Origin: Oceanobacillus polygoni
GTDB taxonomy: Bacteria > Bacillota > Bacilli > Bacillales > Amphibacillaceae
Assembly: GCF_008304605.1 (NCBI RefSeq)
Contig: NZ_PIJY01000045.1
Coordinates: forward strand, 1-51,775
Reading direction: 5' to 3'
DNA length: 51,775 nucleotides
The notes under the pieces were generated by a model. That model made no database searches and was not told where the DNA came from. It saw only the letters and a program-made list of their open reading frames with translations. The position numbers were made by a program, and so were the translations under genes. Numbering within the stretch: the first letter of the stretch is position 1; each line of letters starts with the position of its first letter. Of this stretch, positions 26,781 through 34,127 are shown one piece after another.

Positions 26781-27701
26781 TTGACCATTTATCTTGATGC
26801 CGTCTGGGCATTGAATTTTTTTCTCGATTTAATGCTGTTAATGCTTACAAAAGCTTTAGCAAGGGATGCCTCGGGAAAAATACGAATCATTTTTGGGGCA
26901 TTTATCGCTTCACTAATTGTACCAATTACGTTATTTTTTCCAGACTCCTTCATGAATGGGGTACTGGGAAAATTATTGTATTCGCTCTTTATTATCCTAT
27001 GTGCTTTCGGATATACAGGTATTTATCGAATGATGAAATTATTATTACTATTTTACTTTACTTCATTTGCAATTGGAGGTGGATTGACAGCTATATATTT
27101 TCTACTTGCTAATCCTGTTGCAATTACAGGAAATGGAATTTTAACATTTAACAAAGGATATGGTGATCCAGTCAGCTGGATATTTATCTTAGTCGGATTC
27201 CCAATCGTATGGTATTTTACAAAGCATCGTATGGACGAGCATGCGAGTGAGAAAATTCGTTATGACCAATTATGCGAAGTGACCATTCAAATGAATAATC
27301 ATTCATTTATAACGAAGGGTTTTATTGACAGTGGTAATCAACTAATTGATCCACTGACGAAACGAGCGGTTGTTATCTGTGATGAAATGTTTCTCAAACA
27401 GTGGTTTTCTGATGAAGAATGGAAACAGCTAGAGGAAGTGCATCATCATTTAGCACTCGATCAAACCCCAGAGAAATGGCAGAACAAAATTCAAATGATT
27501 CCATATCAAGGGGTTGAAGGAAAAAGCGGTTTTCTCTTAGCAATTCGACCAGATCATATTGAAATCCATTATGAGAACCAAAAGCTTATAACAAGCAATT
27601 TACTAATAGGTATTCAGTTTGGCGTATTAGTAAGGGATCAAAGCTATCATTGTTTATTGCATCCGCAAATCATTAAATTAGCTACTATACAAACAGCATA
27701 A
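26781..27701 (+). CDS. spoIIGA: Sporulation sigma-E factor-processing peptidase SpoIIGA
   Basis: SpoIIGA is a membrane aspartic protease that removes the pro-sequence of SigE at the sporulation septum in the mother cell. The 306-aa product has five N-terminal transmembrane helices (to about residue 150) and a C-terminal protease half with the catalytic motif D-S-G-N at Asp183, the same residue number as in B. subtilis. I start it at TTG 26781 ([16 protein letters not shown]), which follows AGGAAGGAAG and matches homologues. The ATG at 26754 adds nine non-conserved residues containing the ribosome site. sigE follows 14 nt downstream. Confidence 0.93.
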   Translation: MTIYLDAVWALNFFLDLMLLMLTKALARDASGKIRIIFGAFIASLIVPITLFFPDSFMNGVLGKLLYSLFIILCAFGYTGIYRMMKLLLLFYFTSFAIGGGLTAIYFLLANPVAITGNGILTFNKGYGDPVSWIFILVGFPIVWYFTKHRMDEHASEKIRYDQLCEVTIQMNNHSFITKGFIDSGNQLIDPLTKRAVVICDEMFLKQWFSDEEWKQLEEVHHHLALDQTPEKWQNKIQMIPYQGVEGKSGFLLAIRPDHIEIHYENQKLITSNLLIGIQFGVLVRDQSYHCLLHPQIIKLATIQTA

Positions 27702-27715
27702 GGGAGTGGAGAAGT

Positions 27716-28435
27716 ATGGCTCTATGGAAAATCAAGCTGAAATTACGCTGGTATAAATTATTAATAAAATTAGGGTTAAAGTCTTCTGAAGTATACTATA
27801 TTGGTGGAAGTGAAGCATTACCCCCTCCACTTTCTAAACAAGAAGAACAGGAATTGTTAATTTTACTACCCAAAGGTGATAAGGCAGCAAGAGCTATGTT
27901 GATTGAACGAAATCTACGTCTTGTCGTCTATATTGCGCGTAAATTTGAAAATACAGGAATCAATATTGAGGACTTAATTAGTATTGGTACGATTGGCTTG
28001 ATAAAAGCTGTGAATACATTCAACCCAGAAAAGAAAATTAAGTTAGCAACCTATGCGTCACGATGTATTGAAAATGAGATTTTAATGTACTTGCGGCGAA
28101 ATAATAAGCTTAAATCTGAAGTTTCGTTTGATGAACCGTTAAATATTGATTGGGATGGAAATGAACTTCTTTTATCCGATGTTCTTGGTACGGATGATGA
28201 TATCATTACAAAAAATCTCGAATCAAATGTGGATAAAACATTATTAAAAAGTGCATTATCTAAATTAAATGCACGTGAAAAGCAAATTATGGAATTGCGC
28301 TTTGGATTGATTGGTGAAGAGGAAAAGACACAGAAGGATGTTGCAGATATGCTTGGAATTTCTCAGTCCTATATTTCACGTTTAGAAAAAAAGATTATTC
28401 GCAGATTGAAAAAAGAATTTAATAAAATGGTGTAG
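27716..28435 (+). CDS. sigE: RNA polymerase sporulation sigma factor SigE (pro-SigE)
   Basis: SigE directs early mother-cell transcription. The 239-aa precursor starts with an amphipathic basic pro-sequence of about 27-29 residues ([19 protein letters not shown]) that ties it to the membrane until SpoIIGA cleaves near EVYYIGG. The rest is nearly identical to B. subtilis SigE. Region 2 contains [18 protein letters not shown] and [11 protein letters not shown]. Region 4 contains [19 protein letters not shown] and the helix-turn-helix [12 protein letters not shown]. No terminator follows, so transcripts can read into sigG. Confidence 0.97.
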   Translation: MALWKIKLKLRWYKLLIKLGLKSSEVYYIGGSEALPPPLSKQEEQELLILLPKGDKAARAMLIERNLRLVVYIARKFENTGINIEDLISIGTIGLIKAVNTFNPEKKIKLATYASRCIENEILMYLRRNNKLKSEVSFDEPLNIDWDGNELLLSDVLGTDDDIITKNLESNVDKTLLKSALSKLNAREKQIMELRFGLIGEEEKTQKDVADMLGISQSYISRLEKKIIRRLKKEFNKMV

Positions 28436-28490
28436 CCATATTTTATAAGGTTTTCACCAACATTTTACAATCTTTCTAAAATCTGTACGT

Positions 28491-28520
28491 GCATAAAAAC
28501 CCTCCACAGGGGAGATACTG
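28491..28520 (+). promoter_or_regulatory. Sigma-F promoter for sigG
   Basis: GCATA (-35, 28491-28495), a 15-nt spacer and GGAGATACTG (-10, 28511-28520) fit the forespore sigma-F consensus (GYATA, GGnnAnAnTn). Transcription would start near 28527. Sigma-F control of sigG is established in B. subtilis. Confidence 0.75.
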
Positions 28521-28551
28521 TCCTTGAACAGCATCACCGACTGGGAGGGTT
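28498..28551 (+). promoter_or_regulatory. RBS-masking inverted repeat before sigG
   Basis: AACCCTCC (28498-28505) is the perfect complement of GGAGGGTT (28544-28551), which contains the sigG ribosome site GGAGGG. The 5' arm lies between the -35 and -10 of the sigma-F promoter. Only read-through RNA from spoIIGA-sigE would carry both arms and hide the ribosome site. Confidence 0.75.
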
Positions 28552-28557
28552 GACAGA

Positions 28558-29340
28558 ATGACTAGACATAAAGTTGAGATATGTGGTGTTGATACATCAA
28601 AACTACCTGTACTTAAAAATGAAGAAATGAAAAAGCTCTTTGTAAGAATGCAGCAGGAAGGAGATATTTCTGCGAGAGAAGAACTTGTAAATGGAAATTT
28701 AAGGCTTGTATTAAGTGTGATACAACGATTTAATAATCGTGGAGAATACGTAGATGATTTGTTTCAGGTTGGCTGTATTGGACTAATGAAATCAATCGAT
28801 AATTTTGATTTATCACATAACGTAAGGTTCTCTACGTATGCTGTTCCGATGATTATAGGAGAAATCAGGCGATACCTTAGAGATAATAATCCAATCCGAG
28901 TATCTAGATCCTTACGTGATATTGCATACAAAGCACTGCAAGTGAGAGAAAAGTTAATTAGTAAGACATCAAAAGAGCCAACTCCTGCAGAAATTGCAGC
29001 TGAAATGGGAATTCCACATTCCGATATTGTGTTTGCTCTTGACGCAATTCAAGATCCAGTATCATTATTCGAACCAATCTACAATGATGGTGGCGATCCA
29101 ATATTTGTTGTCGATCAGATTAGCGATGATAAAGATAAGGATTCAACTTGGGTTGATAAGATTTCATTGAAAGAAGGGATGCATCAATTAAATGAACGCG
29201 AAAAAATGATATTGAATAAACGATTCTTTCAAGGGAAAACGCAAATGGAAGTTGCCGATGAAATTGGCATTTCTCAAGCTCAAGTATCTCGTTTAGAAAA
29301 AGCGGCAATAAGCCAAATGAATAAGCAAATGTTTGAATAA
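28558..29340 (+). CDS. sigG: RNA polymerase sporulation sigma factor SigG
   Basis: SigG drives late forespore transcription. The 260-aa length is standard. The N-terminus TRHKVEICGVDTSKLPVL is characteristic of SigG and contains the region bound by the anti-sigma factors. Region 2 includes FQVGCIGLMKSIDNFD, region 3 includes SKEPTPAEIAAEMGI, and region 4 ends with the helix-turn-helix ISQAQVSRLEKAA. The 122-nt gap after sigE contains a sigma-F promoter and an inverted repeat covering the ribosome site, which would keep read-through transcripts silent. A strong terminator follows. Confidence 0.97.
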   Translation: MTRHKVEICGVDTSKLPVLKNEEMKKLFVRMQQEGDISAREELVNGNLRLVLSVIQRFNNRGEYVDDLFQVGCIGLMKSIDNFDLSHNVRFSTYAVPMIIGEIRRYLRDNNPIRVSRSLRDIAYKALQVREKLISKTSKEPTPAEIAAEMGIPHSDIVFALDAIQDPVSLFEPIYNDGGDPIFVVDQISDDKDKDSTWVDKISLKEGMHQLNEREKMILNKRFFQGKTQMEVADEIGISQAQVSRLEKAAISQMNKQMFE

Positions 29341-29363
29341 ATTTTATTAAAATCAAGTATATA

Positions 29364-29409
29364 AAATCAGGAAAGACGGGTTACTCACCTGTCTTTCCTG
29401 ATTTTTTTT
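29364..29409 (+). terminator. Terminator after sigG
   Basis: AAATCAGGAAAGAC (29364-29377) pairs with GTCTTTCCTGATTT (29391-29404), followed by a T run to 29409. Confidence 0.9.
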
Positions 29410-29468
29410 GTGGAAAGATGAAAGAAAATGATGCGTTCGCATATAGTTTAATAAGGTAGGTGAGGACA

Positions 29469-29729
29469 ATGATTAAATTATCAGAGTTACAGTTGAAAGA
29501 AATCATAATTATCGATGATGGTAGAAGGTTCGGGCATATTACAGACTTAGAGATTGACGGTAATACGGGAAAGATTATTGCTATTGTCGTGGAAGCGAAA
29601 GACAAGAAAAACGGTATGTTTGCAAAGGCAGACGAATTATTGATTTCCTGGGATCAAATTGTTCGAATCGGTTCCGATGTGATTCTCGTCAATGATGTCC
29701 AAGGACCAAATTTATATGGTACGGTATAA
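29469..29729 (+). CDS. ylmC: YlmC/YmxH family PRC-barrel protein
   Basis: An 86-aa protein with a single PRC-barrel-like domain: KLSELQLKEIIIIDDGRRFG then DLEIDGNTGKI, ending in VRIGSDVILV. The YlmC/YmxH family is found in spore formers next to sigG and the ylmD-H genes; its role is unclear. The start is ATG 29469, preceded by AGGTGAGG; GTG 29460 is in frame but lies within the ribosome site. Its short Lys-rich segment (EAKDKKNGMFAKADE) is the variable loop seen in homologues. Confidence 0.85.
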   Translation: MIKLSELQLKEIIIIDDGRRFGHITDLEIDGNTGKIIAIVVEAKDKKNGMFAKADELLISWDQIVRIGSDVILVNDVQGPNLYGTV

Positions 29730-29802
29730 TTAGAAGTTGAACTAAAAAGGTATGCTAAAATATGATAAAATAAGACAAGTCTATTTATTCAGGAGGATTA
29801 CA

Positions 29803-30612
29803 ATGAATGAAGTCTTTAGAGGGAAAGAAAACTCTTATCTCAATATAGAAAAGTGGCAAAATGAACACCCTGGACTTGTCGCAGGCTTTACTACTAGAAA
29901 CGGTGGTGTAAGCGAGTATCCCTATCTTACATTGAATTTTGGGTTCCATGTTGCTGATGAGCAGAAGCATGTCATAAGTAACCGAGAACGATTAGCGGAT
30001 AAGCTGAACTTTTCGCTGCAAAACTGGGTGTCAGGAGAACAAATACATCAAACGGAGATTGCACATATTACGGATCAAGATAAGGGGAAAGGCTCAACCT
30101 CTTATACAAGCTCTATTAAAGGTACTGATGGGCTCTTAACCAATCAAAAGGGAGTATTATGTACAGCTTTCTTTGCAGATTGTGTACCCTTATTTTTCTT
30201 TGATCCAGTTACGGAATATATTGGAATTGCCCACGCTGGCTGGAAGGGATCTGTTAACCGAATTGCAGAGAAGATGGTTGAAGCTTTTGCAAAGGTTGAT
30301 GTGAAAGCGGACAACTTATTAGTAGCGATTGGCCCTTGTATTTCACAGCAAAATTATGAAGTAGATGAGCGGGTGATTCAATCGATTCGAACAGAGGACA
30401 GGGCAAATACGGTACGTTCACTCGGCAAAAATCGATTTTTATTAGATTTAAAGCAATTAAATGTAGATATCCTTTTACAATCTGGGGTATTACGTCATAA
30501 TATAGAGGTAACAAATTATTGCACTTATCGTGATGATGAATTATTTTTCTCTCATCGAAGAGACCATGGTAAGACTGGAAGAATGTTAGGGTTTATTGGA
30601 TTTCAAGAGTGA
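29803..30612 (+). CDS. ylmD: YlmD/PgeF family protein (multicopper-polyphenol oxidase-like, purine nucleoside phosphorylase)
   Basis: A 269-aa member of the PgeF/YfiH (DUF152, laccase-like) family. Visible motifs are GEQIHQTEI, ADCVPLFFFD, HAGWKGSVNRI, GPCISQQNYEV and CTYRDDELFFSHRRD, which supply the conserved His and Cys metal ligands. Family members have been reported as purine nucleoside phosphorylases and adenosine deaminases, and the E. coli protein as a peptidoglycan-editing factor; which applies here is not decidable from sequence. The start is ATG 29803 after AGGAGGATT. ylmE follows after 27 nt, as in B. subtilis. Confidence 0.9.
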   Translation: MNEVFRGKENSYLNIEKWQNEHPGLVAGFTTRNGGVSEYPYLTLNFGFHVADEQKHVISNRERLADKLNFSLQNWVSGEQIHQTEIAHITDQDKGKGSTSYTSSIKGTDGLLTNQKGVLCTAFFADCVPLFFFDPVTEYIGIAHAGWKGSVNRIAEKMVEAFAKVDVKADNLLVAIGPCISQQNYEVDERVIQSIRTEDRANTVRSLGKNRFLLDLKQLNVDILLQSGVLRHNIEVTNYCTYRDDELFFSHRRDHGKTGRMLGFIGFQE

Positions 30613-30639
30613 TTACATGATGGAGGAGTTATACGTATT

Positions 30640-31311
30640 ATGGAAGTCGCAGCAAATTTGGCAGTCATTCAAGAGAAAATAGGACAAGCATGTGAAAAAA
30701 GTGGCCGCAAGCCTTCCGAAATAAATGTTATTGGGGTTACGAAATATGCTACAATAGAACGAACTGAGGAAGCAGTTGAAGCAGGTGTTAAAAATCTTGG
30801 CGAAAATCGTAATGAGGGGTTCTTAGAAAAGTATCATCACATTGGTGATAAAGTAACATGGCATTTTATTGGAACCTTGCAGTCACGAAAAGTAAAGGAC
30901 ATTATTGACAAAATTGATATGCTTCACGCTTTAGACCGGTCTTCACTTGCAAAAGAAATTAATAAACGGGCATCAGCTCCTGTCGATTGCTTTATACAAG
31001 TAAATGTCAGTGGAGAAGCGTCCAAGCATGGTTTAAGCATTGAAGAAGTAATTCCTTTTATTGAGGAAATGGAGAAATATGAAAAAGTTCATGTGATTGG
31101 ATTAATGACAATGGCACCCCATATTGAAGACAAAGAGGAGATTCGGAGAGTATTTCGGGATTTAGCTTATTTGAGAGACCGTATCAAAGCAAAACAATTG
31201 CATCATGCACCATGTGAATTTCTTTCGATGGGGATGAGCAATGATTATGAAATTGCGATTGAAGAGGGTGCAACGCATATCCGCATCGGCTCCCAATTAG
31301 TTGGAGAATGA
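30640..31311 (+). CDS. ylmE: PLP homeostasis protein YlmE (YggS family)
   Basis: A 223-aa single-domain pyridoxal-phosphate-binding protein with an alanine-racemase-like TIM barrel and no racemase partner domain. The PLP lysine lies in NVIGVTKYA (about residue 36). LGENRNEGFLEKY, WHFIGTLQSRK, VNVSGEASKHG and LSMGMSNDYEIAI are family motifs; the last binds the cofactor phosphate. The YggS family maintains vitamin B6 and amino-acid balance without a known catalytic reaction. It lies just before sepF, an arrangement conserved across Gram-positive bacteria. Confidence 0.93.
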   Translation: MEVAANLAVIQEKIGQACEKSGRKPSEINVIGVTKYATIERTEEAVEAGVKNLGENRNEGFLEKYHHIGDKVTWHFIGTLQSRKVKDIIDKIDMLHALDRSSLAKEINKRASAPVDCFIQVNVSGEASKHGLSIEEVIPFIEEMEKYEKVHVIGLMTMAPHIEDKEEIRRVFRDLAYLRDRIKAKQLHHAPCEFLSMGMSNDYEIAIEEGATHIRIGSQLVGE

Positions 31312-31338
31312 TCGCAAACCTAGTGAAGAGGTGAGAGA

Positions 31339-31770
31339 ATGAGTATTAAGAATAAGATTAAAAATTATTTCACCATGGATGACGAGTATGAGTACGAATA
31401 TGAACAGGAAGAAATCACCCCGGAAAGCAAAGAAATATCGAAGCAACAGACACAAAAAGTTGTGAGCTTAACGAGCATGCAGCAATCTACATCAAAAGTG
31501 GTATTATGTGAGCCAAGAACATATAACGAAGCTCAGGAAATTGCAGATAACATTGTGAACAGACGAGCTGTTGTCATTAATTTACAACGTGTTGATCATC
31601 AACAAGCAAAACGTATTGTTGATTTTCTAAGTGGCACGGTATACGCTGTTAATGGTGATATTCAGAAGCTAGGCTCTGAAACATTTTTATGCACCCCGGA
31701 TAATGTAGAGGTTTCAGGAACAATATCCGAAGCATTTGCCCAACAAGATGAATTTGAAAAAGGATGGTAG
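31339..31770 (+). CDS. sepF: Cell division protein SepF
   Basis: SepF (YlmF) binds membranes and the FtsZ C-terminal peptide and assists septum formation alongside FtsA. The 143-aa product has an N-terminal amphipathic membrane helix ([12 protein letters not shown]), an acidic Tyr/Glu-rich linker (about residues 14-35) and the compact SepF domain with [17 protein letters not shown] and [30 protein letters not shown] precedes the ATG. ylmG starts 6 nt after the stop. Confidence 0.95.
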   Translation: MSIKNKIKNYFTMDDEYEYEYEQEEITPESKEISKQQTQKVVSLTSMQQSTSKVVLCEPRTYNEAQEIADNIVNRRAVVINLQRVDHQQAKRIVDFLSGTVYAVNGDIQKLGSETFLCTPDNVEVSGTISEAFAQQDEFEKGW

Positions 31771-31776
31771 TAGTGG

Positions 31777-32043
31777 ATGGTTGAATTATATACAATATTA
31801 CATTATGCATTTGTATTCTATGGATATGCACTCATTGTGTATATTTTCATGTCATGGTTCCCAGGAGCGAGGGAATCATCCTTTGGTCAGATGTTGACCA
31901 AAATTTGTGAGCCTTACTTAGAGCAATTTCGTAAATTTATCCCACCAATTGGTATGATCGATATCTCACCAATCGTTGGTATCCTTGTTCTTCATTTAGC
32001 TCGAGCTGGTCTGCTTCAGTTTTTCCAAATGTTTTTATTTTAG
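31777..32043 (+). CDS. ylmG: YggT family membrane protein YlmG
   Basis: An 88-aa membrane protein with two transmembrane helices (about residues 4-26 and 61-86) and the YggT signature SWFPGARES followed by EPYLEQFRKFIPPIG. The family is linked to division and, in plants, to nucleoid distribution, but no activity is proven. It lies 6 nt downstream of sepF, in the conserved sepF-ylmG-ylmH-divIVA order, and was probably translated from the same messenger. Confidence 0.9.
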   Translation: MVELYTILHYAFVFYGYALIVYIFMSWFPGARESSFGQMLTKICEPYLEQFRKFIPPIGMIDISPIVGILVLHLARAGLLQFFQMFLF

Positions 32044-32105
32044 AACGTATAGCGGCAAAATACTAAGAAGATTTTGACGAACAATATGTTAAAGGAAGTA
32101 ACAAG

Positions 32106-32882
32106 ATGGATATTTACCAGCATTTTAGAAAAGAAGAACAGCCTTTTATTGATCAAGTATTATCATGGAAGGAACGCGTTGAGCAGACATTTCAGCCAAA
32201 GCTGACAGATTTTCTCGATCCACGTGAACAACAGCTAGTCGAAATGCTTGTCGGTTTGAATAATCCTGAATTAAAACTTGATAAGCACGGCGGAGGATTA
32301 AATACGGAACGAAAACGTATGGTAATTGCTCCTTTTTATGAAGAAATAACAGAAGAATCTTTTCAGCTGACCTTATTGCAGACAACTTACCCAGATAAAT
32401 TTATAACCATTGAACACAGGGATGTGATGGGCGCATTTTTATCAATGGGAATAAAGCGTACGAAGCTAGGAGATATTTATGCGGCAGACGGCCTCATTCA
32501 AATTGTACTGGCAAACGAAGTAAGTCCATATGTTACTACAAATCTGACTGCAATAAAAAAAGCGACGGTTACATTTGAAGAAAAGCCGCTTACTTTATTG
32601 AAAGAGAAGCAAGAAAGATGGGTAGAAGCAGACAAAACAGTTTCGTCTTTAAGACTTGATGCTGTTATCAAGGAAATCTATCATATTTCTAGAAAAGATG
32701 CTTCCAGCTTTATTGAAAAATTGCAGGTGAAAGTGAATCATAAGGTTGTTGATGATACTAAATTTCAACTGCAAGAGGGCGACATGATTTCGTTACGTGG
32801 AAAAGGTCGAAGCAAATTAACTGCTATAAATGGGATGACAAAAAAGGATAAATGGAAAATTAGTATTGCATCTTTAAAATAA
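32106..32882 (+). CDS. ylmH: YlmH, S4-domain RNA-binding protein
   Basis: A 258-aa protein with an N-terminal alpha/beta region including FLDPREQQLVEMLV, and a C-terminal S4 RNA-binding domain (about residues 180-245) with SSLRLDAVIKEIYHISRKDA. In B. subtilis the homologue has been reported to take part in ribosome-associated quality control, binding the peptidyl-tRNA-carrying 50S subunit; that role would be inferred here. The start ATG is preceded by AAAGGAAGTAAC. It keeps its family position between ylmG and divIVA. Confidence 0.9.
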   Translation: MDIYQHFRKEEQPFIDQVLSWKERVEQTFQPKLTDFLDPREQQLVEMLVGLNNPELKLDKHGGGLNTERKRMVIAPFYEEITEESFQLTLLQTTYPDKFITIEHRDVMGAFLSMGIKRTKLGDIYAADGLIQIVLANEVSPYVTTNLTAIKKATVTFEEKPLTLLKEKQERWVEADKTVSSLRLDAVIKEIYHISRKDASSFIEKLQVKVNHKVVDDTKFQLQEGDMISLRGKGRSKLTAINGMTKKDKWKISIASLK

Positions 32883-32991
32883 TTTATAGTTCTTGCAGGA
32901 TTTACTGTTTTTTTGTCGAATTGATTTAAATACAACTTTGGAACATTTCGATTTTAGATTAATATATTTATACCTTGAGGAGGTGGCCATT

Positions 32992-33495
32992 GTGCCATTA
33001 ACACCATTAGATATTCATAATAAAGAATTTACGAGAAAAATCCGTGGTTATGATGAAGATGAAGTAAACGAGTTCTTGGATCAAGTGATTAAGGATTATG
33101 AAATGGTCATTCGAGAAAAGAAAGAGCTGGATGAGAAAGTGAACCAGCTGAATGAAAGACTTGGTCATTTTACAAATATTGAAGAAACCCTGAATAAGTC
33201 TATTCTTGTTGCACAAGAAACAGCAGAAGAAGTGAAAGGAAATGCAACCAAGGAATCCAAGCTTATTATTAAAGAGGCAGAAAAGAATGCGGACCGTATT
33301 ATTAATGAAGCGTTGAGTAAATCACGTCGTATATCAATGGATGTCGAAGAATTGAAGAAACAGGCTAAAGTTTTCCGTACGAGATTACGTATGCTTGTAC
33401 AGGCTCAATTGGATATGCTTGGTACGGATGATTGGGAAGAATTATTTAAAACAGAGTTAGGCGAAGAACTCGAATTGATTGAAAATGAATCATAG
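32992..33495 (+). CDS. divIVA: Septum and pole-associated protein DivIVA
   Basis: DivIVA marks negatively curved membrane at septa and poles. The 167-aa product has the lipid-binding N-terminus PLTPLDIHNKEFTRKIRGYD followed by two coiled-coil regions (about residues 30-62 and 75-150) that mediate tetramerisation. The start is GTG 32992, placed by GAGGAGGTGG just upstream; the longer in-frame extension from 32893 does not match homologues. In B. subtilis the protein localises Min proteins and, in sporulation, the chromosome origin. ileS with its T-box follows. Confidence 0.94.
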   Translation: MPLTPLDIHNKEFTRKIRGYDEDEVNEFLDQVIKDYEMVIREKKELDEKVNQLNERLGHFTNIEETLNKSILVAQETAEEVKGNATKESKLIIKEAEKNADRIINEALSKSRRISMDVEELKKQAKVFRTRLRMLVQAQLDMLGTDDWEELFKTELGEELELIENES

Positions 33496-33559
33496 TTCTT
33501 GACGTTCTTACGAATATTACATATAATTCATACAAGATATGTCAATTATAATTATAATA

Positions 33560-33793
33560 CGTTGAAAGAGAAAGTATAAAAGTACGTTGCTGATAAGCGA
33601 GCTAGGAGATGGTGTGAGCCTGGTACAGCACTCTTTTAGAAAATCACTCTTGAGTATCCATTGTGAACTTTAGTAATGATGGACGGCTTATCCCCGTTAC
33701 GGATGTCGAGTGAATTTAAAATATCAATTTTAAATTTATAAGGGTGGTACCGCGAGTCTTCTCGTCCCTTTTGGGATGAAGAAGGCTTTTTTG
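33560..33793 (+). promoter_or_regulatory. T-box leader of ileS (isoleucine specifier)
   Basis: The invariant T-box sequence AGGGTGGTACCGCG is at 33741-33754 and is followed by the terminator stem GTCTTCTCGTCCC/GGGATGAAGAAGGC with a T run ending near 33792. The ATC at 33656-33658, in the context TGAGTATCCA, is the likely specifier codon. Uncharged tRNA-Ile would favour the antiterminator and allow ileS transcription. Confidence 0.9.
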
Positions 33794-33794
33794 T

Positions 33795-34099
33795 ATTCAA
33801 AAGCGCAAGCGCCCGGTTAGCGACGTACGGACTGCGCCCCGTACTTTGGGGTGGTTCGACTTGTCGAACATTCTTACGCAGGAGATAAAGGAAACATGCC
33901 CCTTTAGGGGTATGCCGATGTTAGGCGTAGCCTGATTTTAATCGGCCATCCTTTTACCTAGAGTAGATGTTGACTTTCACCGCAGGAGTATAAGTGTGAC
34001 TAAGCCTCTGGCACAGCCAGTCGGCAAGTCTTCTTTATCGTACGGAGGTGAAGGAAGTCTCGCTGGGCGCTGGAGCTAGCCGATTCAAAAGCATAAGCG
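33795..34099 (+). repeat. Structured 300-nt repeat element between T-box and ileS
   Basis: The element runs from GCGCCC (33809-33814) to the complementary GGGCGC (34065-34070). It is flanked by near-identical 17-mers: ATTCAAAAGC plus GCAAGCG at 33795-33811, and the same with ATAAGCG at 34083-34099. Internal perfect stems include GTTCGAC/GTCGAAC and CATGCCCCT/AGGGGTATG. It has no credible coding frame. Termini of this kind recur in Bacillaceae intergenic repeats, by recollection. Confidence 0.55.
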
Positions 34100-34127
34100 T
34101 TATTATATAACATAAGGAGGAAGCATA

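Noticed and set aside
33795..34099. The idea that the ileS-leader element is a second riboswitch
   Set aside because: No known riboswitch core is visible, and the direct repeats and complementary ends fit a repeat element better.
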